NCBI GenBank assembly: GCA_041650035.1
Contig: JBAZLY010000002.1
Coordinates: 16,077 to 80,076, forward strand
From: JAQUQI01 sp041650035
GTDB lineage: Bacteria; Omnitrophota; Gorgyraeia; JABMRG01
DNA: 64,000 nt
Direction of reading: 5' to 3'
In this document: one piece after another, positions 50,353-60,357 of the stretch
How positions within the stretch are numbered: position 1 is the stretch's first letter
How the letters are laid out: the number at the start of each line of letters is the position of its first letter
Made by a program: the position numbers and the translations under genes
The notes under the pieces: generated by a model
Seen by the model: only the letters and a program-made list of their open reading frames with translations
Told to the model about the DNA's origin: nothing
The model's database searches: none

Positions 50353-52115
50353 CAAATCCTCTCGCTGCTTAAGGCGTCGAGCTGTTTTATAAGCTTCATA
50401 AGCTTATCATCGTCTCCCGCGGATTCCGCCTGCTTTATCATCGTTGTCAGGGTCTGTTCTTTGCGCGCGAGACAATCGCGTTTTACGCGGACAACGCAAT
50501 CGTGAAGCGTCTTACGCCTGTCAACAAGCTTTTCAGATTCCTCAAACGCTTCATATATTATACTGCTAAGCCCTTCATCACCTATGCGTTCAATTACCTT
50601 GCGTCCGCTGGGTATCTTGTTTTCATCAAGCAGTCGATAGATAACATCCACTATCCTGCGTATATCAGCGCTGGCAAATTCTTCTATATCAAGGACTGTC
50701 CTGACATTGCGGGCTATCGCCTCCTCCTCCATCATAAGGTTTATGATTATCTTTTCAGCCGGAGGTATCCTGTTGACGGATATCGCGCTTTTTGATTCAG
50801 AGATAGAAGAGTAATCGGATTTTATTTTTGACAACTCATCCAGCAGGACATCCTCCTGCACAAAAAGAGTTTTTGACAGCCTTTTGATATAATCAGATCT
50901 AAGAACGCTGTTCTCTATCCTCTTTATGGTCGGCAGCATTTCCGCTGTTATGCGGGCCTTATCTTCCGAATGGGCCGGATTATATTTATTAAGAAGCAGC
51001 GTTAGCTTATAGTCAAAAAGATTGGGGGCGGAATCTACAATCTTTATCAGCCCTTCAGCCCCCTGCCGCCGGACATAACTGTCAGGGTCATCCCCTTTGT
51101 CGAGAGTAGCAACCCTTACAAAAAGCCCTTCGGAGACAAGCAGGTCGAGACCCCTTAATGACGCGGCCTCACCGGCGGCATCCGCATCATATACTATGAC
51201 CGCGTTCTCCGTGAACCTCTTGATGAGCCTTATCTGTTCAATGGTAAGGGCTGTCCCGAGCGTGGCCACAATGTTTTTTATGCCGTTTTGAAATGGGAGT
51301 ATCAGGTCTAAATACCCCTCTACAATAATAACATAATCCTTTTTCCTGATCTCATCTATAGCAAGGTTTAAGCCGTAAAGATGCCTGCCTTTGACATAGA
51401 TCTCGCTCTCGGGAGAATTCATATACTTTGGCAGAGAATCGTCAAGTGTCCTGCCGCCAAAGGCTACAACCCTTGAACGCATGTCAAATATCGGGAAAAT
51501 GGCCCTGGCCCTGAACCTGTCATAAAAACCATTATTCTTGCCGGGCATGACCAATCCGGCCTTTTGGAGAACTGACTCTGAAACACCCTTGGATTTGGCG
51601 TATTTCAGCAATCCATCCCATTCGCCGGAGGCATAACCGATTTTAAAAAAACCCACCGATTCGGCATTCAGCCCGCGCCGGGCCAGGTATTCTCTGCCTG
51701 CGGCGGCCTTTGCGGAGGCCAGCAAAACCGCGTTATAATATTCCACGGCGAGCTGATTAACGCGATATAATCCCGCTGAAGACCTGCCCGCCGGTGAACC
51801 ATGCCTATAATTACCTTTTATGCCGGAAAGAGCTATTCCCGCCTTGTCAGCTAAAAGCCTTAAAGCCTCCATGAATTCAAGGCCTTCATGCTTCATTACA
51901 AAGGATATCATATCGCCGCCGGCGCCACAACCAAAACAATGATATATACCCTTAACAGGGCTTACCACAAACGATGCCGTTTTTTCATGGTGAAATGGAC
52001 AGCATGCCTTAAAATTCCTGCCTGCCTGTTTTAACGGTATATAAGCCCCTATTATATCCGCTATATTAAGCTTTGAATGTATCTGTTCAATAATACCTTC
52101 TAAATCATTGGCCAT
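50352..52115 (-). CDS. dnaG: DNA primase
   Basis: 587 residues. The zinc site is C39, H42, C60, C63 (CCPFHHEKTASFV ... GIYHCFGCGAGGD); the TOPRIM domain has VIIVEGYLDLILPFQNGIKNIVATLGTAL and VIVYDADAAGEAASLRGLDLL. The C-terminal helicase-binding region is present but divergent. It makes RNA primers for replication. dnaG is in the order cvpA-NIF3-dnaG-rpoD, a variant of the macromolecular-synthesis operon, here without rpsU. Confidence 0.97.
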   Translation of the reverse strand: MANDLEGIIEQIHSKLNIADIIGAYIPLKQAGRNFKACCPFHHEKTASFVVSPVKGIYHCFGCGAGGDMISFVMKHEGLEFMEALRLLADKAGIALSGIKGNYRHGSPAGRSSAGLYRVNQLAVEYYNAVLLASAKAAAGREYLARRGLNAESVGFFKIGYASGEWDGLLKYAKSKGVSESVLQKAGLVMPGKNNGFYDRFRARAIFPIFDMRSRVVAFGGRTLDDSLPKYMNSPESEIYVKGRHLYGLNLAIDEIRKKDYVIIVEGYLDLILPFQNGIKNIVATLGTALTIEQIRLIKRFTENAVIVYDADAAGEAASLRGLDLLVSEGLFVRVATLDKGDDPDSYVRRQGAEGLIKIVDSAPNLFDYKLTLLLNKYNPAHSEDKARITAEMLPTIKRIENSVLRSDYIKRLSKTLFVQEDVLLDELSKIKSDYSSISESKSAISVNRIPPAEKIIINLMMEEEAIARNVRTVLDIEEFASADIRRIVDVIYRLLDENKIPSGRKVIERIGDEGLSSIIYEAFEESEKLVDRRKTLHDCVVRVKRDCLARKEQTLTTMIKQAESAGDDDKLMKLIKQLDALSSERI

Positions 52116-52139
52116 CCTAAACCCGGTATCCGCTGTAAG

Positions 52140-53093
52140 CTATCTCTTTACCCTTATAAAACCTGAACATGGGGTGATTTCCATCTCTTGGCCGCGGGTT
52201 ATAGAATCAAGGAGTATGTTAAGCCCAAGGCTGTCGCTTGAGATATGGCCCGCGATAAGGATATTCAATTTGTGTTTCTTGGCCTTTTTAAAATTATCCT
52301 CGCTCATATGCATAGAAATTATGGTTTTGACATCGGCCTTTACAAGCTCGGGAAATATTTTCTTCGAACCGCCTGTGCCGCCTGTCATCTCCACAATAAC
52401 CTTACCGCAGGGATTTGACAACTTTCCCAGTATAACCCTCGGCCCGGTGCCGGTCTTTATGGCATATTTATATTCGGGCTCTTCCGAGATAAGATCAACG
52501 ATATCCTGAACGGTCTTGGGCCTGTTTTTTGATATCAGCTTTTGCAAATATTCCGACACGCAGTTATCGGCAACAGTATGGGCGCACATAAAGGGGATGC
52601 CTAAAAGTGCCGCCGCATCCACCGCGCGCATAACATTGGCGGGGTGCGTCCTCCTGCTGACCTCTTCTATCCTTTCATCAAGAAGTTTTTTTGCTTTTTT
52701 TCTGGAGACACCTGCGTCCTCCAGCAGGTCAAGCTGTATATCCATAACCTTATGCAATGCAGACAGGGCAGGACCCTCGGGGTGATGTGAAAGCACCATA
52801 TCTATGCCTTTACCTTTGCCCCTAAGCATCTCGGCAAACATTATCTCCTGGGTCTCCATGTCAATACCGGCAAGAATATTTTTTATCTCATGGACATGCT
52901 CGCCAAAAAGTATCCTTGTATCCCCATAAGGATTGAAAAGCCTGTCCATGTCGAAATCCTCCTTACCGGCAGGGTCTAAACCGTCATATTCCTTCTTAAC
53001 AGACAATAAAAAATCCTTAACACCTTTTTCGCCGCGCGGATCGTGCCTTATGCCTTCGGCAACAGCACTGTCATAGAAATCCTTTAGCTTCAA
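52140..53093 (-). CDS. NIF3-like (NGG1p-interacting factor 3) family protein
   Basis: 317 residues. The histidine/aspartate pattern of the NIF3 metal-binding fold can be seen: GIDMVLSHHPEGPAL, FMCAHTVADNCVSEYL and ILIAGHISSDSLGLNILLDS. The role of the family is not settled; relatives are proposed to be metal-dependent hydrolases or GTP cyclohydrolase-like. It starts with TTG at 53093, preceded by AGAGG 6 bases upstream. It lies between cvpA and dnaG in the same operon. Confidence 0.7.
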   Translation of the reverse strand: MKLKDFYDSAVAEGIRHDPRGEKGVKDFLLSVKKEYDGLDPAGKEDFDMDRLFNPYGDTRILFGEHVHEIKNILAGIDMETQEIMFAEMLRGKGKGIDMVLSHHPEGPALSALHKVMDIQLDLLEDAGVSRKKAKKLLDERIEEVSRRTHPANVMRAVDAAALLGIPFMCAHTVADNCVSEYLQKLISKNRPKTVQDIVDLISEEPEYKYAIKTGTGPRVILGKLSNPCGKVIVEMTGGTGGSKKIFPELVKADVKTIISMHMSEDNFKKAKKHKLNILIAGHISSDSLGLNILLDSITRGQEMEITPCSGFIRVKR

Positions 53094-53129
53094 TTTCTAC
53101 CTCTCTTTTACTTCAGTTTTCCAATGGGT

Positions 53130-53687
53130 TTATTTATATTTAGTCTTTTTTCCGGCGAGATCAAATATAAAGGTGCCAGCGGTCTCTTCAGGCAGCCAAA
53201 ATGTAAGAGATGTGTACGTACTTTCAACGGCCTTGACCAGAAACCCTCCCGTGCAGGATTTTTCCTCAATGGAATCTCTCAAATAATCGCTTGGGATGAG
53301 CCCCAGGGCCGTCACAATTATTCCCGATAATATCACTCCCCTGCCAAAACCAATCACCGCGCCGCCTAATCTTTCAAGCTGGGGTATAAGCTGCACATTC
53401 ATTATCTTTAGTAATAACGCGAACCCATATTTGAATATCAGCCTGATAAGCTGGATGATTACAATAAAGCATAAAAACTGCGAAAGCCAGACAGGCAATT
53501 CAAAATTCACGACAAGGACATTCGCCGTGCGGGCATACCATATTACCGCGCAAACAAGGCTTACCAATATGCCCAAAAAATTAAACAACTCCGCGGTGAG
53601 CCCGAGTTTGGCCCCGATATATACAGCCCTCAAGCTTATGATTAGCACTATTACATCAAGCCAATTAATATTTTTTAAGATTTCCAT
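53130..53687 (-). CDS. CvpA-family membrane protein
   Basis: 185 residues with four or five membrane helices. MEILKNINWLDVIVLIISLRAVYIGAKLGLTAELFNFLGILVSL is the standard CvpA start; LGGAVIGFGRGVILSGIIVTALGLIP is the fourth-helix motif. CvpA proteins are linked to colicin V production or, in other bacteria, to envelope maintenance. It leads the dnaG-rpoD operon after the promoter at 53714-53742. No ribosome binding site of note precedes its ATG. Confidence 0.88.
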   Translation of the reverse strand: MEILKNINWLDVIVLIISLRAVYIGAKLGLTAELFNFLGILVSLVCAVIWYARTANVLVVNFELPVWLSQFLCFIVIIQLIRLIFKYGFALLLKIMNVQLIPQLERLGGAVIGFGRGVILSGIIVTALGLIPSDYLRDSIEEKSCTGGFLVKAVESTYTSLTFWLPEETAGTFIFDLAGKKTKYK

Positions 53688-53713
53688 ATAGTTTTATATC
53701 AAATAATAGTCAA

Positions 53714-53742
53714 TATATATCATACAAAAAGCCAAAAGTCAA
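53714..53742 (-). promoter_or_regulatory. Predicted promoter of cvpA-NIF3-dnaG-rpoD
   Basis: On the - strand: TTGACT (53742-53737), spacer of 17, TATATA (53719-53714); transcription would start near 53707, a leader of about 20 bases to the ATG at 53687. Confidence 0.65.
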
Positions 53743-53856
53743 GGGCATTAGATTTTTGGGGACTCCTGCCTTTGACAAAACCGCAATTAAGCCGTCAAAA
53801 AATGCTGAAGTCACAGCAAATAATTTTCAATTTATATAACCAACACTCTATTTAGG

Positions 53857-55368
53857 TTACTCTTTTATGAACTTGCTCTTATCCGCATATAATGAATATT
53901 TAGCAAAAACCTTAATTTTCGAAATTAATTTATTAACTTGAGCAGGAATTTGATCAACATCACTATTCATAACCACATAAAAATCTATTTTTTCATCATT
54001 CGCATATTTTAATAGTTCATTCTCATCAAATCCATTAAGCATTTTATTTGCTATCCCGCCACTATAAAAATCTGCCGAATAAGGCACCTGACAAAGATAA
54101 ATTAATTCAGAGCCATCCTCCTTAGCTTTATCAAACGTCTTGCATATTATTTTATGAGATTTCTTTAGCCCTTCATTAGGCGCAATAGTGAATAAGGCAA
54201 CAGTAAAAAGAAAAGGCATAAAACACACAAAGAAAATAAAGACCTTAAAACTTGTAAACCATTTGACTTTAGCAGCAACATTTAAAGCCTGATTATATTC
54301 AATCAGATAGACTATCAACACAGCAAATGCTGGTAAACCAGGCAACACATAGGTTATCAGAATATTCCCTGCTAAAGTAAAAAATAATAAGGGTGACAGA
54401 AACCACAACAAAAAATACGAAACCCAACTATCCTTGAATAGGCAATCGATAATTTTCTTTTTTCTAACAGTATACTGAATATTAAAAATGAAAATACCGA
54501 GCCATGGCAAGGCTGCCAAAATAAAAAACAACCAAATCATACCTCGAGGAAAATCATGGACACTGCCATACAAATCCCCGCTCCAGGCATGGTAAATAAA
54601 GCGCATGAAATGCTCACCTATAAAAAAATATCTTAAGAAACCGGGAGTTTTGATTTCAGCAGCAATATACCATGGTAAGGATATTGCCAGCATTAAAATA
54701 GTTCCCCCAATCCAGGGAAAACTGCGTATCGCCTTAGCCCACTTTTTTTGAAATGATACCCATACAATAATAGGAAATAAAGTTAAAACAACACCAACCG
54801 GCCCCTTAGATAGCAAGCTTAAACCTATTCCTAAAAAAAATGCATATCCCCAAAGAAGCTTATGACGACTAACCTTTTCTTCTATCGCTAACAAAAATGC
54901 ACTCATTGATAAGGTAATTGAAAACGATAACGCAGGATCAGTCATAACTCCACCTGACATAATATAAAATAACCCCACCGTTAATAATACTAAGCATGAC
55001 TTTAATGCAAACACATTATTTCTAAAATTCTTTGCTGATAAAAACAAAAAGATCATATTGCCTATTGCAAATAACAAAGAAGGCAATCTAGCTGCGGTCT
55101 CCGAAACACCGAATAATTTAAAGCTCAATGCCGTTGCCCATATAGAAAGCGGCGGTTTAGCCCAAAAGGGAATTCCCGGGTCAGTTTGAGGTGTAATCCA
55201 ATTATTCGTTGCAAGCATCTCACGAGCAATTTCAGCATAACGAGATTCCGTTTTATCCATTAAAGGGCATGCTCCTAGTGCAATAAAACGTAAGCAAATA
55301 ATAGCAAATAACAAAAACAAAAAAAATTTCACTTCTGAAAAATTATGGCTTGCTGTCAGTTTATTCAT
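53857..55368 (-). CDS. ArnT-like GT39 family glycosyltransferase
   Basis: 503 residues with about 11 membrane helices. The first periplasmic loop has ACPLMDKTESRYAEIAREMLATNNWITPQTDPGIPFWAKPPLSIWATALSFKLFG, the typical DE-like and PP motif of ArnT/PMT transferases, which pass a polyprenol-phosphate sugar to lipid A or to other acceptors. The donor and acceptor are not known. The gene is clearly more AT-rich than the flanking genes, a possible sign of transfer. It follows the second HD-GYP gene by about 107 bases. Confidence 0.85.
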   Translation of the reverse strand: MNKLTASHNFSEVKFFLFLLFAIICLRFIALGACPLMDKTESRYAEIAREMLATNNWITPQTDPGIPFWAKPPLSIWATALSFKLFGVSETAARLPSLLFAIGNMIFLFLSAKNFRNNVFALKSCLVLLTVGLFYIMSGGVMTDPALSFSITLSMSAFLLAIEEKVSRHKLLWGYAFFLGIGLSLLSKGPVGVVLTLFPIIVWVSFQKKWAKAIRSFPWIGGTILMLAISLPWYIAAEIKTPGFLRYFFIGEHFMRFIYHAWSGDLYGSVHDFPRGMIWLFFILAALPWLGIFIFNIQYTVRKKKIIDCLFKDSWVSYFLLWFLSPLLFFTLAGNILITYVLPGLPAFAVLIVYLIEYNQALNVAAKVKWFTSFKVFIFFVCFMPFLFTVALFTIAPNEGLKKSHKIICKTFDKAKEDGSELIYLCQVPYSADFYSGGIANKMLNGFDENELLKYANDEKIDFYVVMNSDVDQIPAQVNKLISKIKVFAKYSLYADKSKFIKE

Positions 55369-55475
55369 TTTTATTGAAGTTTGTCGGTATTTTTTAGTTT
55401 GAAATATCGCTTTTTATGCCTTTTAGATCTTTTGCCTTGACCCGGGGTAAAATACCTGATTCGCTTTTGCCGGCA

Positions 55476-57575
55476 TTAGGAATTGGAGGCGTCAAGAAAC
55501 AACCCGGCATACTCCTGATTCCCATAGGCGGCGATAAAGGCATCGACTACCAAAGGATCGAAACAGCTTCCCTTTTTTTCTTTAAGCCTTTCGAGAGCCT
55601 GCCGCCTGTCGATAGGTTCTCCTTCCAGATGCGTTGAGGTCATAGCGTCAAAGGCATTGCAAACAGCTATAACGCGCGATGCCATAGGTATGGCGTTACC
55701 CTTCAATCCGTCAGGGTAACCCGTGCCGTCAAAATTCTCATGATGATACCGGATAACATCAAAACTGTCTCCGATCTCCTTGATAGGCTTTAATATATTC
55801 TGGCCTATAATAACATGCTCCTTGAAATGTTCCTTTTCCTCTTCGGTTAAAACAGAATGTTTTTTTAGTATCCTGTCCGGTATGCCTATTTTGCCTACAT
55901 CATGCAAAAGCGAGGCCACATGAAGCGTCTCATAAAAAGAATCGCTAAAATTGACGTAAGGAAGCAGCCTTTCGAGTTCTTTAGCCGTTGCCATCGCGTA
56001 ATCGCTCAATCTCTGGGTATGGGCATAAGTATATCCGTCCTTTGAATCAATGGCAAAACTGAATGCCGATGCCGCGTCTAAAAACAATGCGTGCTCTTCC
56101 TTATACAACGCGTCTAATTTGCGTATCCTCTCTTTGAGTTCTTCATACATCCGTGCGTTCTCAAAAGCAATGGCGGCATTATTGGCCAAGGTGGATAAAA
56201 GCGAAAAATCATCGCTCGTGTAGATATTTCCAGATAGTTTCGCTCCAAGCACTATGAAACCGATAATCTGGCCCCTTAAAAAACTCGGGACACATAAGGC
56301 AGCGCCTGATCTTTCCATAGCCATCCTTATGTGGTCGAGGGTCTTTTTAAGGACGGGCCTCTGCGGAAAGATCTTGTCACCCTGTATCCAGCTTAAAACA
56401 CTCTCATAACTTATAGGCTCTTTTTTTTCAACGAGCCATTTAACCAGCGGATTATCCGCGTCTATCTTATCCAGGGTATCCTGCCCTTTAAAACCCCTGC
56501 GCACCTCTCGGATATAGGCATTTGCCGTTTTATTGTAAATATATGCTGAACTTCCGGTGATCCTTATCTCTTTTGATATAAATCTTACCATCAGGTTCAG
56601 AAGTTTTCTTGTATCGGTTATTAGTGTCATACCTTTGGCAACTTTTTTTAAAACCAGCATATAATCATATCCGCGTTGATACAAGAACGCGTCGGTAAAT
56701 CTGGCAAGAAATTCCTCCAGTGTCCTTATAAAAACGGTAAGGATAAAAACCGCGGCTATGGGCAGTATCCATCTGTTCATATTAAAAGTAACGGATAGGT
56801 GCCGCTGAAGGATAAAGACAAACGCCACGAAGCTTCCAACGCTTGCCCCGTAAAGTGTTGAGAATATCAGCGTCCGCCTCTTTATGACCTCAACACCCAT
56901 AAGACGTACCACGTATGTGGCAATAGCTACAAAAAGATTAGCGAGGGCAACAAAATACAGGGCCATCGGACCTATAACAGGAACGGAAATACCGTAAATT
57001 GTAAAAAACATCAAGCTGCCGCCGCTTAGCCCGCATACCCCCGCTATCGTAACATATTTCATCTGGCGTTTGCCTATATCGCTAAGCTTGCCAAACGATT
57101 TATGCATAAGATAATGCGCGTAAATAGGCAAAGCGGCAAAAAACAGCATAAAAACCGGGTGAAGTATGCCGGGGTCGTTAAAATTCAGGCCAAGTTTAAA
57201 TGACACGCTCTTAACAATCAACGGCGTGAAACTTAAACATGAAAAAATCACCGCAATCGTATAACCCGCGGACAAGGCCTTTCTGCTTTTGCCAGTCAAG
57301 CCTAAAAGTTTTACGATAAAATGGAAATAAAATATAGGAACAAAAGAGACCCCGATATAAGAGACCCTGGCAAAAAATAACGCATAATCCTTATCGTTGA
57401 ACAGGCAGAATAATAAAGTACATAACGAAAACTCCGCGATAGAAAGCATCAGCAGATAATAACTTCTTACGATCTCACCTCTCCTACCGCGAAAATAAAT
57501 AAGGCTTCCGAGCAAAAGAGTGATAACAAGCGTAAAGACGGAACCTGCCAAATAATGTAATCTGTAATAACACAT
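55476..57575 (-). CDS. 7TM-GAF-HD-GYP signalling protein
   Basis: 699 residues from the ATG at 57575 (an in-frame TTG lies two codons upstream). Order: about eight N-terminal membrane helices (1-275), a GAF domain (about 310-470), a short coiled linker (YEELKERIRKLDALYKEEH) and an HD-GYP domain at the C-terminus with VASLLHDVGKIGIPDRIL and YHHENFDGTGYPDGLKGNAIPM. Intact HD-GYP motifs mean a cyclic di-GMP phosphodiesterase is likely. It is a paralogue of the protein at 57645-59696, probably from tandem duplication. Confidence 0.9.
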   Translation of the reverse strand: MCYYRLHYLAGSVFTLVITLLLGSLIYFRGRRGEIVRSYYLLMLSIAEFSLCTLLFCLFNDKDYALFFARVSYIGVSFVPIFYFHFIVKLLGLTGKSRKALSAGYTIAVIFSCLSFTPLIVKSVSFKLGLNFNDPGILHPVFMLFFAALPIYAHYLMHKSFGKLSDIGKRQMKYVTIAGVCGLSGGSLMFFTIYGISVPVIGPMALYFVALANLFVAIATYVVRLMGVEVIKRRTLIFSTLYGASVGSFVAFVFILQRHLSVTFNMNRWILPIAAVFILTVFIRTLEEFLARFTDAFLYQRGYDYMLVLKKVAKGMTLITDTRKLLNLMVRFISKEIRITGSSAYIYNKTANAYIREVRRGFKGQDTLDKIDADNPLVKWLVEKKEPISYESVLSWIQGDKIFPQRPVLKKTLDHIRMAMERSGAALCVPSFLRGQIIGFIVLGAKLSGNIYTSDDFSLLSTLANNAAIAFENARMYEELKERIRKLDALYKEEHALFLDAASAFSFAIDSKDGYTYAHTQRLSDYAMATAKELERLLPYVNFSDSFYETLHVASLLHDVGKIGIPDRILKKHSVLTEEEKEHFKEHVIIGQNILKPIKEIGDSFDVIRYHHENFDGTGYPDGLKGNAIPMASRVIAVCNAFDAMTSTHLEGEPIDRRQALERLKEKKGSCFDPLVVDAFIAAYGNQEYAGLFLDASNS

Positions 57576-57644
57576 ACTCAACCTATATTTGAAGTAAACC
57601 GGCAGGACTATGGCCTGTTTAAATATCCATAATGAACCGGCTCG

Positions 57645-59696
57645 CTATTCTATCTTGCCCTGCTCAAAGGCCTTTAAAAAGGCCGCGACTACATAAGGGT
57701 CGAATTGCGCAGACGCGTTTTTTTGGATCTCATCCCTTGCCGTTAAAGGAGGAAGTCCTTTTCTATACGGTCTATCGGATGTCATAGCGTCATAGGTATC
57801 GGCTACGGAGATGATCCTCGCCATAAGCGGTATTTCATCCGATTTGAGACCTTCAGGATAACCCTTACCGTCATATCTTTCATGATGATATCTGATGCCA
57901 CCGACAAGATCCTTTAATCCCGCGATATGCGAGACGATCTCCGCACCCAGCACGGGGTGTTTCTCTATCTCTTTTCTTTCTTCAGGCGTAAGCTGCGCGG
58001 GTTTATGCAATATATCGTCAGGCACGCCTATCTTTCCTATGTCATGCAAGACCCCCGTTATCTGCAGTCTGTGCCTGAAAAAGGCATCTTTATCTATTTC
58101 ATCCATGGCACCCATAAAATCAAGTATCACCAAGCTGATATTAGTGACCCTCTGCGAATGGCCGTGCGTATAGGGGTCTCTGGCGTCTATGGCGGCGGCG
58201 AATGCCACCGACGAATGCATGAATAGCCTGTGCTCTCTTTTGTAAAGATTTTCAAGCTCAAACGCCTTTCTGTCTATCTCAAAATATAACTGCGAATTTT
58301 TAAGCGCGATAGCCGCCTCGTTGGATAGAGCGCTGAACAGATCCATATCATCCTGCGAGAAAAAATCACCGTTTTTCTTTTCCCCGAGTATAAGCACGCC
58401 TAAAAGATCATCCCTGAAAAAACAGGGCACGCTCAATGCCGCGTGAAGGGTAGACATAGTGTCTTTTATCTGGAACAGGTCAGACTTAAGCGACCCGGGT
58501 ATTCGTCTTTGGTTAAAATTATTCATCCACTTCAAGACATCATCCAAAGCGAGCGGTCTTTTTTTTTCGCTAAGCCACATTATCAGGGCATTTTCAGACC
58601 TCAAACTTATCAGGCCATCGCCGATGTCACCCCTTGAGGCCTTCAGAACATACGAAGAGGATCTGCTATCAAACAGGAATACAGCGGCATTTGCGAGCTT
58701 AAGCTTCGCGGATATTATGTGCACAATAAGGTTTAGCAGTTTTTTTGGGTCACGAATCTTCGACATGCCTTCGGCCGCGTCCTGCAAGGTCTTCTGGTAT
58801 TCGTACTTCCTGCGAAAAAGGAATCTGCCGGCAACATTATATATAGTTTTTTCAACCGGACGGATTACGAGGGTTACAAGCAGAAGTGAAAACGCGGGGA
58901 CAATCCAACGATTATCGCCTATATAAGGCTTAAGGAATTGTTCACCGGCTATAATCGCGAGCATAAAAAGTCCTATCGAAAAACCGAATATACCTGCGAA
59001 TATCGCCGTCTCACGTATAATAATCTCAATATCCATAAGACGATGACGTATTATAGCATAGGCAATAATCATAAGCGAAATTGAAATAAAAACAAAACCA
59101 GGCGGATATATCTCAAAACCATAATTAACAGCGAAATCAATTCCTGCCAAAAAATATAGCCCAAAAGCAACTAACACATACTTGAGTTGTTTTTTTAAAA
59201 AAAGATTAGTTTCATTATAAAATTTCCCAATTGTTTTATATGAACCTCTACCAGCTAAGAAAAATAAAAAAATAATATAAAAAATATGCAGAACTCCTGC
59301 TTTCGGGTAATACCCCCATATATTTGAATAATGCCCATTAATAAAAATACGTGTCATCCATAGAAAATAAATAAAAAACAAGCCAATAACATAAAATATT
59401 CTTATCGCTACGTATTCTTTTTTTGCTCCAATAAAAGATATAGCAAAATTAAAATATACGATCGGTAAAAATATAATAAACGAATACCCAATTTTAATAA
59501 CCAAATCAACAGGCAATAAATCAGGAAAACCAAACAATATAAACCATGAAAATTGCCATCCAAACGTCGTTAAACTTAATAAAAAAAATAACCGATTCGT
59601 ATGAAAACGAGAATTTTTTATTATCACAAAAATTCCCATTAGAAGAAACAAAATTGAGCTTAACAAAGGTGGGTATGAATATAAATTTAAATGCAT
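57645..59696 (-). CDS. 7TM-GAF-HD-GYP signalling protein, paralogue
   Basis: 683 residues from the ATG at 59696, one base after the thioesterase stop; a GTG at 59714 is also in frame. Same layout as the neighbour: eight membrane helices, GAF (about 300-460), linker, HD-GYP with ITGVLHDIGKIGVPDDIL and YHHERYDGKGYPEGLKSDEIPL. The HD and GYP motifs are intact. The N-terminal membrane part (coordinates above about 59040) is much more AT-rich than the rest of the gene. It is last in the operon with the ketosynthase, carrier protein and thioesterase. Confidence 0.88.
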   Translation of the reverse strand: MHLNLYSYPPLLSSILFLLMGIFVIIKNSRFHTNRLFFLLSLTTFGWQFSWFILFGFPDLLPVDLVIKIGYSFIIFLPIVYFNFAISFIGAKKEYVAIRIFYVIGLFFIYFLWMTRIFINGHYSNIWGYYPKAGVLHIFYIIFLFFLAGRGSYKTIGKFYNETNLFLKKQLKYVLVAFGLYFLAGIDFAVNYGFEIYPPGFVFISISLMIIAYAIIRHRLMDIEIIIRETAIFAGIFGFSIGLFMLAIIAGEQFLKPYIGDNRWIVPAFSLLLVTLVIRPVEKTIYNVAGRFLFRRKYEYQKTLQDAAEGMSKIRDPKKLLNLIVHIISAKLKLANAAVFLFDSRSSSYVLKASRGDIGDGLISLRSENALIMWLSEKKRPLALDDVLKWMNNFNQRRIPGSLKSDLFQIKDTMSTLHAALSVPCFFRDDLLGVLILGEKKNGDFFSQDDMDLFSALSNEAAIALKNSQLYFEIDRKAFELENLYKREHRLFMHSSVAFAAAIDARDPYTHGHSQRVTNISLVILDFMGAMDEIDKDAFFRHRLQITGVLHDIGKIGVPDDILHKPAQLTPEERKEIEKHPVLGAEIVSHIAGLKDLVGGIRYHHERYDGKGYPEGLKSDEIPLMARIISVADTYDAMTSDRPYRKGLPPLTARDEIQKNASAQFDPYVVAAFLKAFEQGKIE

Positions 59697-59697
59697 A

Positions 59698-60108
59698 TTA
59701 TATATATTGGACACCTCTTATAGCGATCTCGGGAGGAATGGGTATTACTGAACCATTCTGTCCAACAAAACCAATTTTTTGCCGACCTTCACCGTGTATT
59801 TCGTTGGTAACTTTATTAACAAATGTAAAAATAAGTTCAAATGTGGTAATTTTTGGATTTTTAACCTCTACCTTTATTTCAATATCATCAAACAACAAAG
59901 CCTCTTTCTTAAATTTCATACTAGCCTCTATCGTAACCATTTTGATCTTTTTATTTATAAAAAACATCGGGTCCGGCGTAACCTGCCTAAAAAATTCCTC
60001 TCTAGCAACACCTTGCCAATAAAAATAATTTGCGAAATAAACATTGCCAAATAAATTGGTATCTCGTAAATATACACGGATATTGATTGAGAAATTTTTT
60101 TTTGCCAT
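59698..60108 (-). CDS. Hot-dog acyl thioesterase, DynE7-like
   Basis: 136 residues. The 4HBT catalytic region DTNLFGNVYFANYFYWQGVAREEFFRQV (about 16-43) resembles enediyne-type thioesterases (DynE7, CalE7: TNLxGNVYFxNYxxWQGxxREEF) more than ordinary YbgC proteins. Those enzymes release a polyene or keto product from a carrier. It starts 3 bases after the ACP stop and is followed by the HD-GYP gene after 1 base. AT-rich composition. Confidence 0.8.
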   Translation of the reverse strand: MAKKNFSINIRVYLRDTNLFGNVYFANYFYWQGVAREEFFRQVTPDPMFFINKKIKMVTIEASMKFKKEALLFDDIEIKVEVKNPKITTFELIFTFVNKVTNEIHGEGRQKIGFVGQNGSVIPIPPEIAIRGVQYI

Positions 60109-60111
60109 AGC

Positions 60112-60357
60112 CTATTCCCTTCCAAGGTTATTTTTTATGTAACAAATTAAATCATTCACGGTCTTAATACCTTGTGTGTCTTCGGTTGAAATTTCAAAAT
60201 TAAACTTCTCTTTCACAATAAAGGATAATTCCGCGAAACCAAAAGAATCAATAGCTAAGTCTTCAATTAATAGCAAATCGTTTTTTATTTTCGCGCAATC
60301 AATATCAAGCAACTCTGAAAACATACCTTTAACAGTTTCCTCTATATTAATATTCAC
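60112..60357 (-). CDS. Acyl carrier protein
   Basis: 81 residues from the GTG at 60357, preceded by AGGAGG with a short 4-base spacer; longer frames reach back into the ketosynthase gene. The phosphopantetheine serine is S38 in EDLAIDSFGFAEL. The first helix is EETVKGMFSELLDID and the last is TVNDLICYIKNNL. Next to a ketosynthase and a thioesterase it is a dedicated carrier and not the general AcpP. AT-rich composition. Confidence 0.85.
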   Translation of the reverse strand: MNINIEETVKGMFSELLDIDCAKIKNDLLLIEDLAIDSFGFAELSFIVKEKFNFEISTEDTQGIKTVNDLICYIKNNLGRE

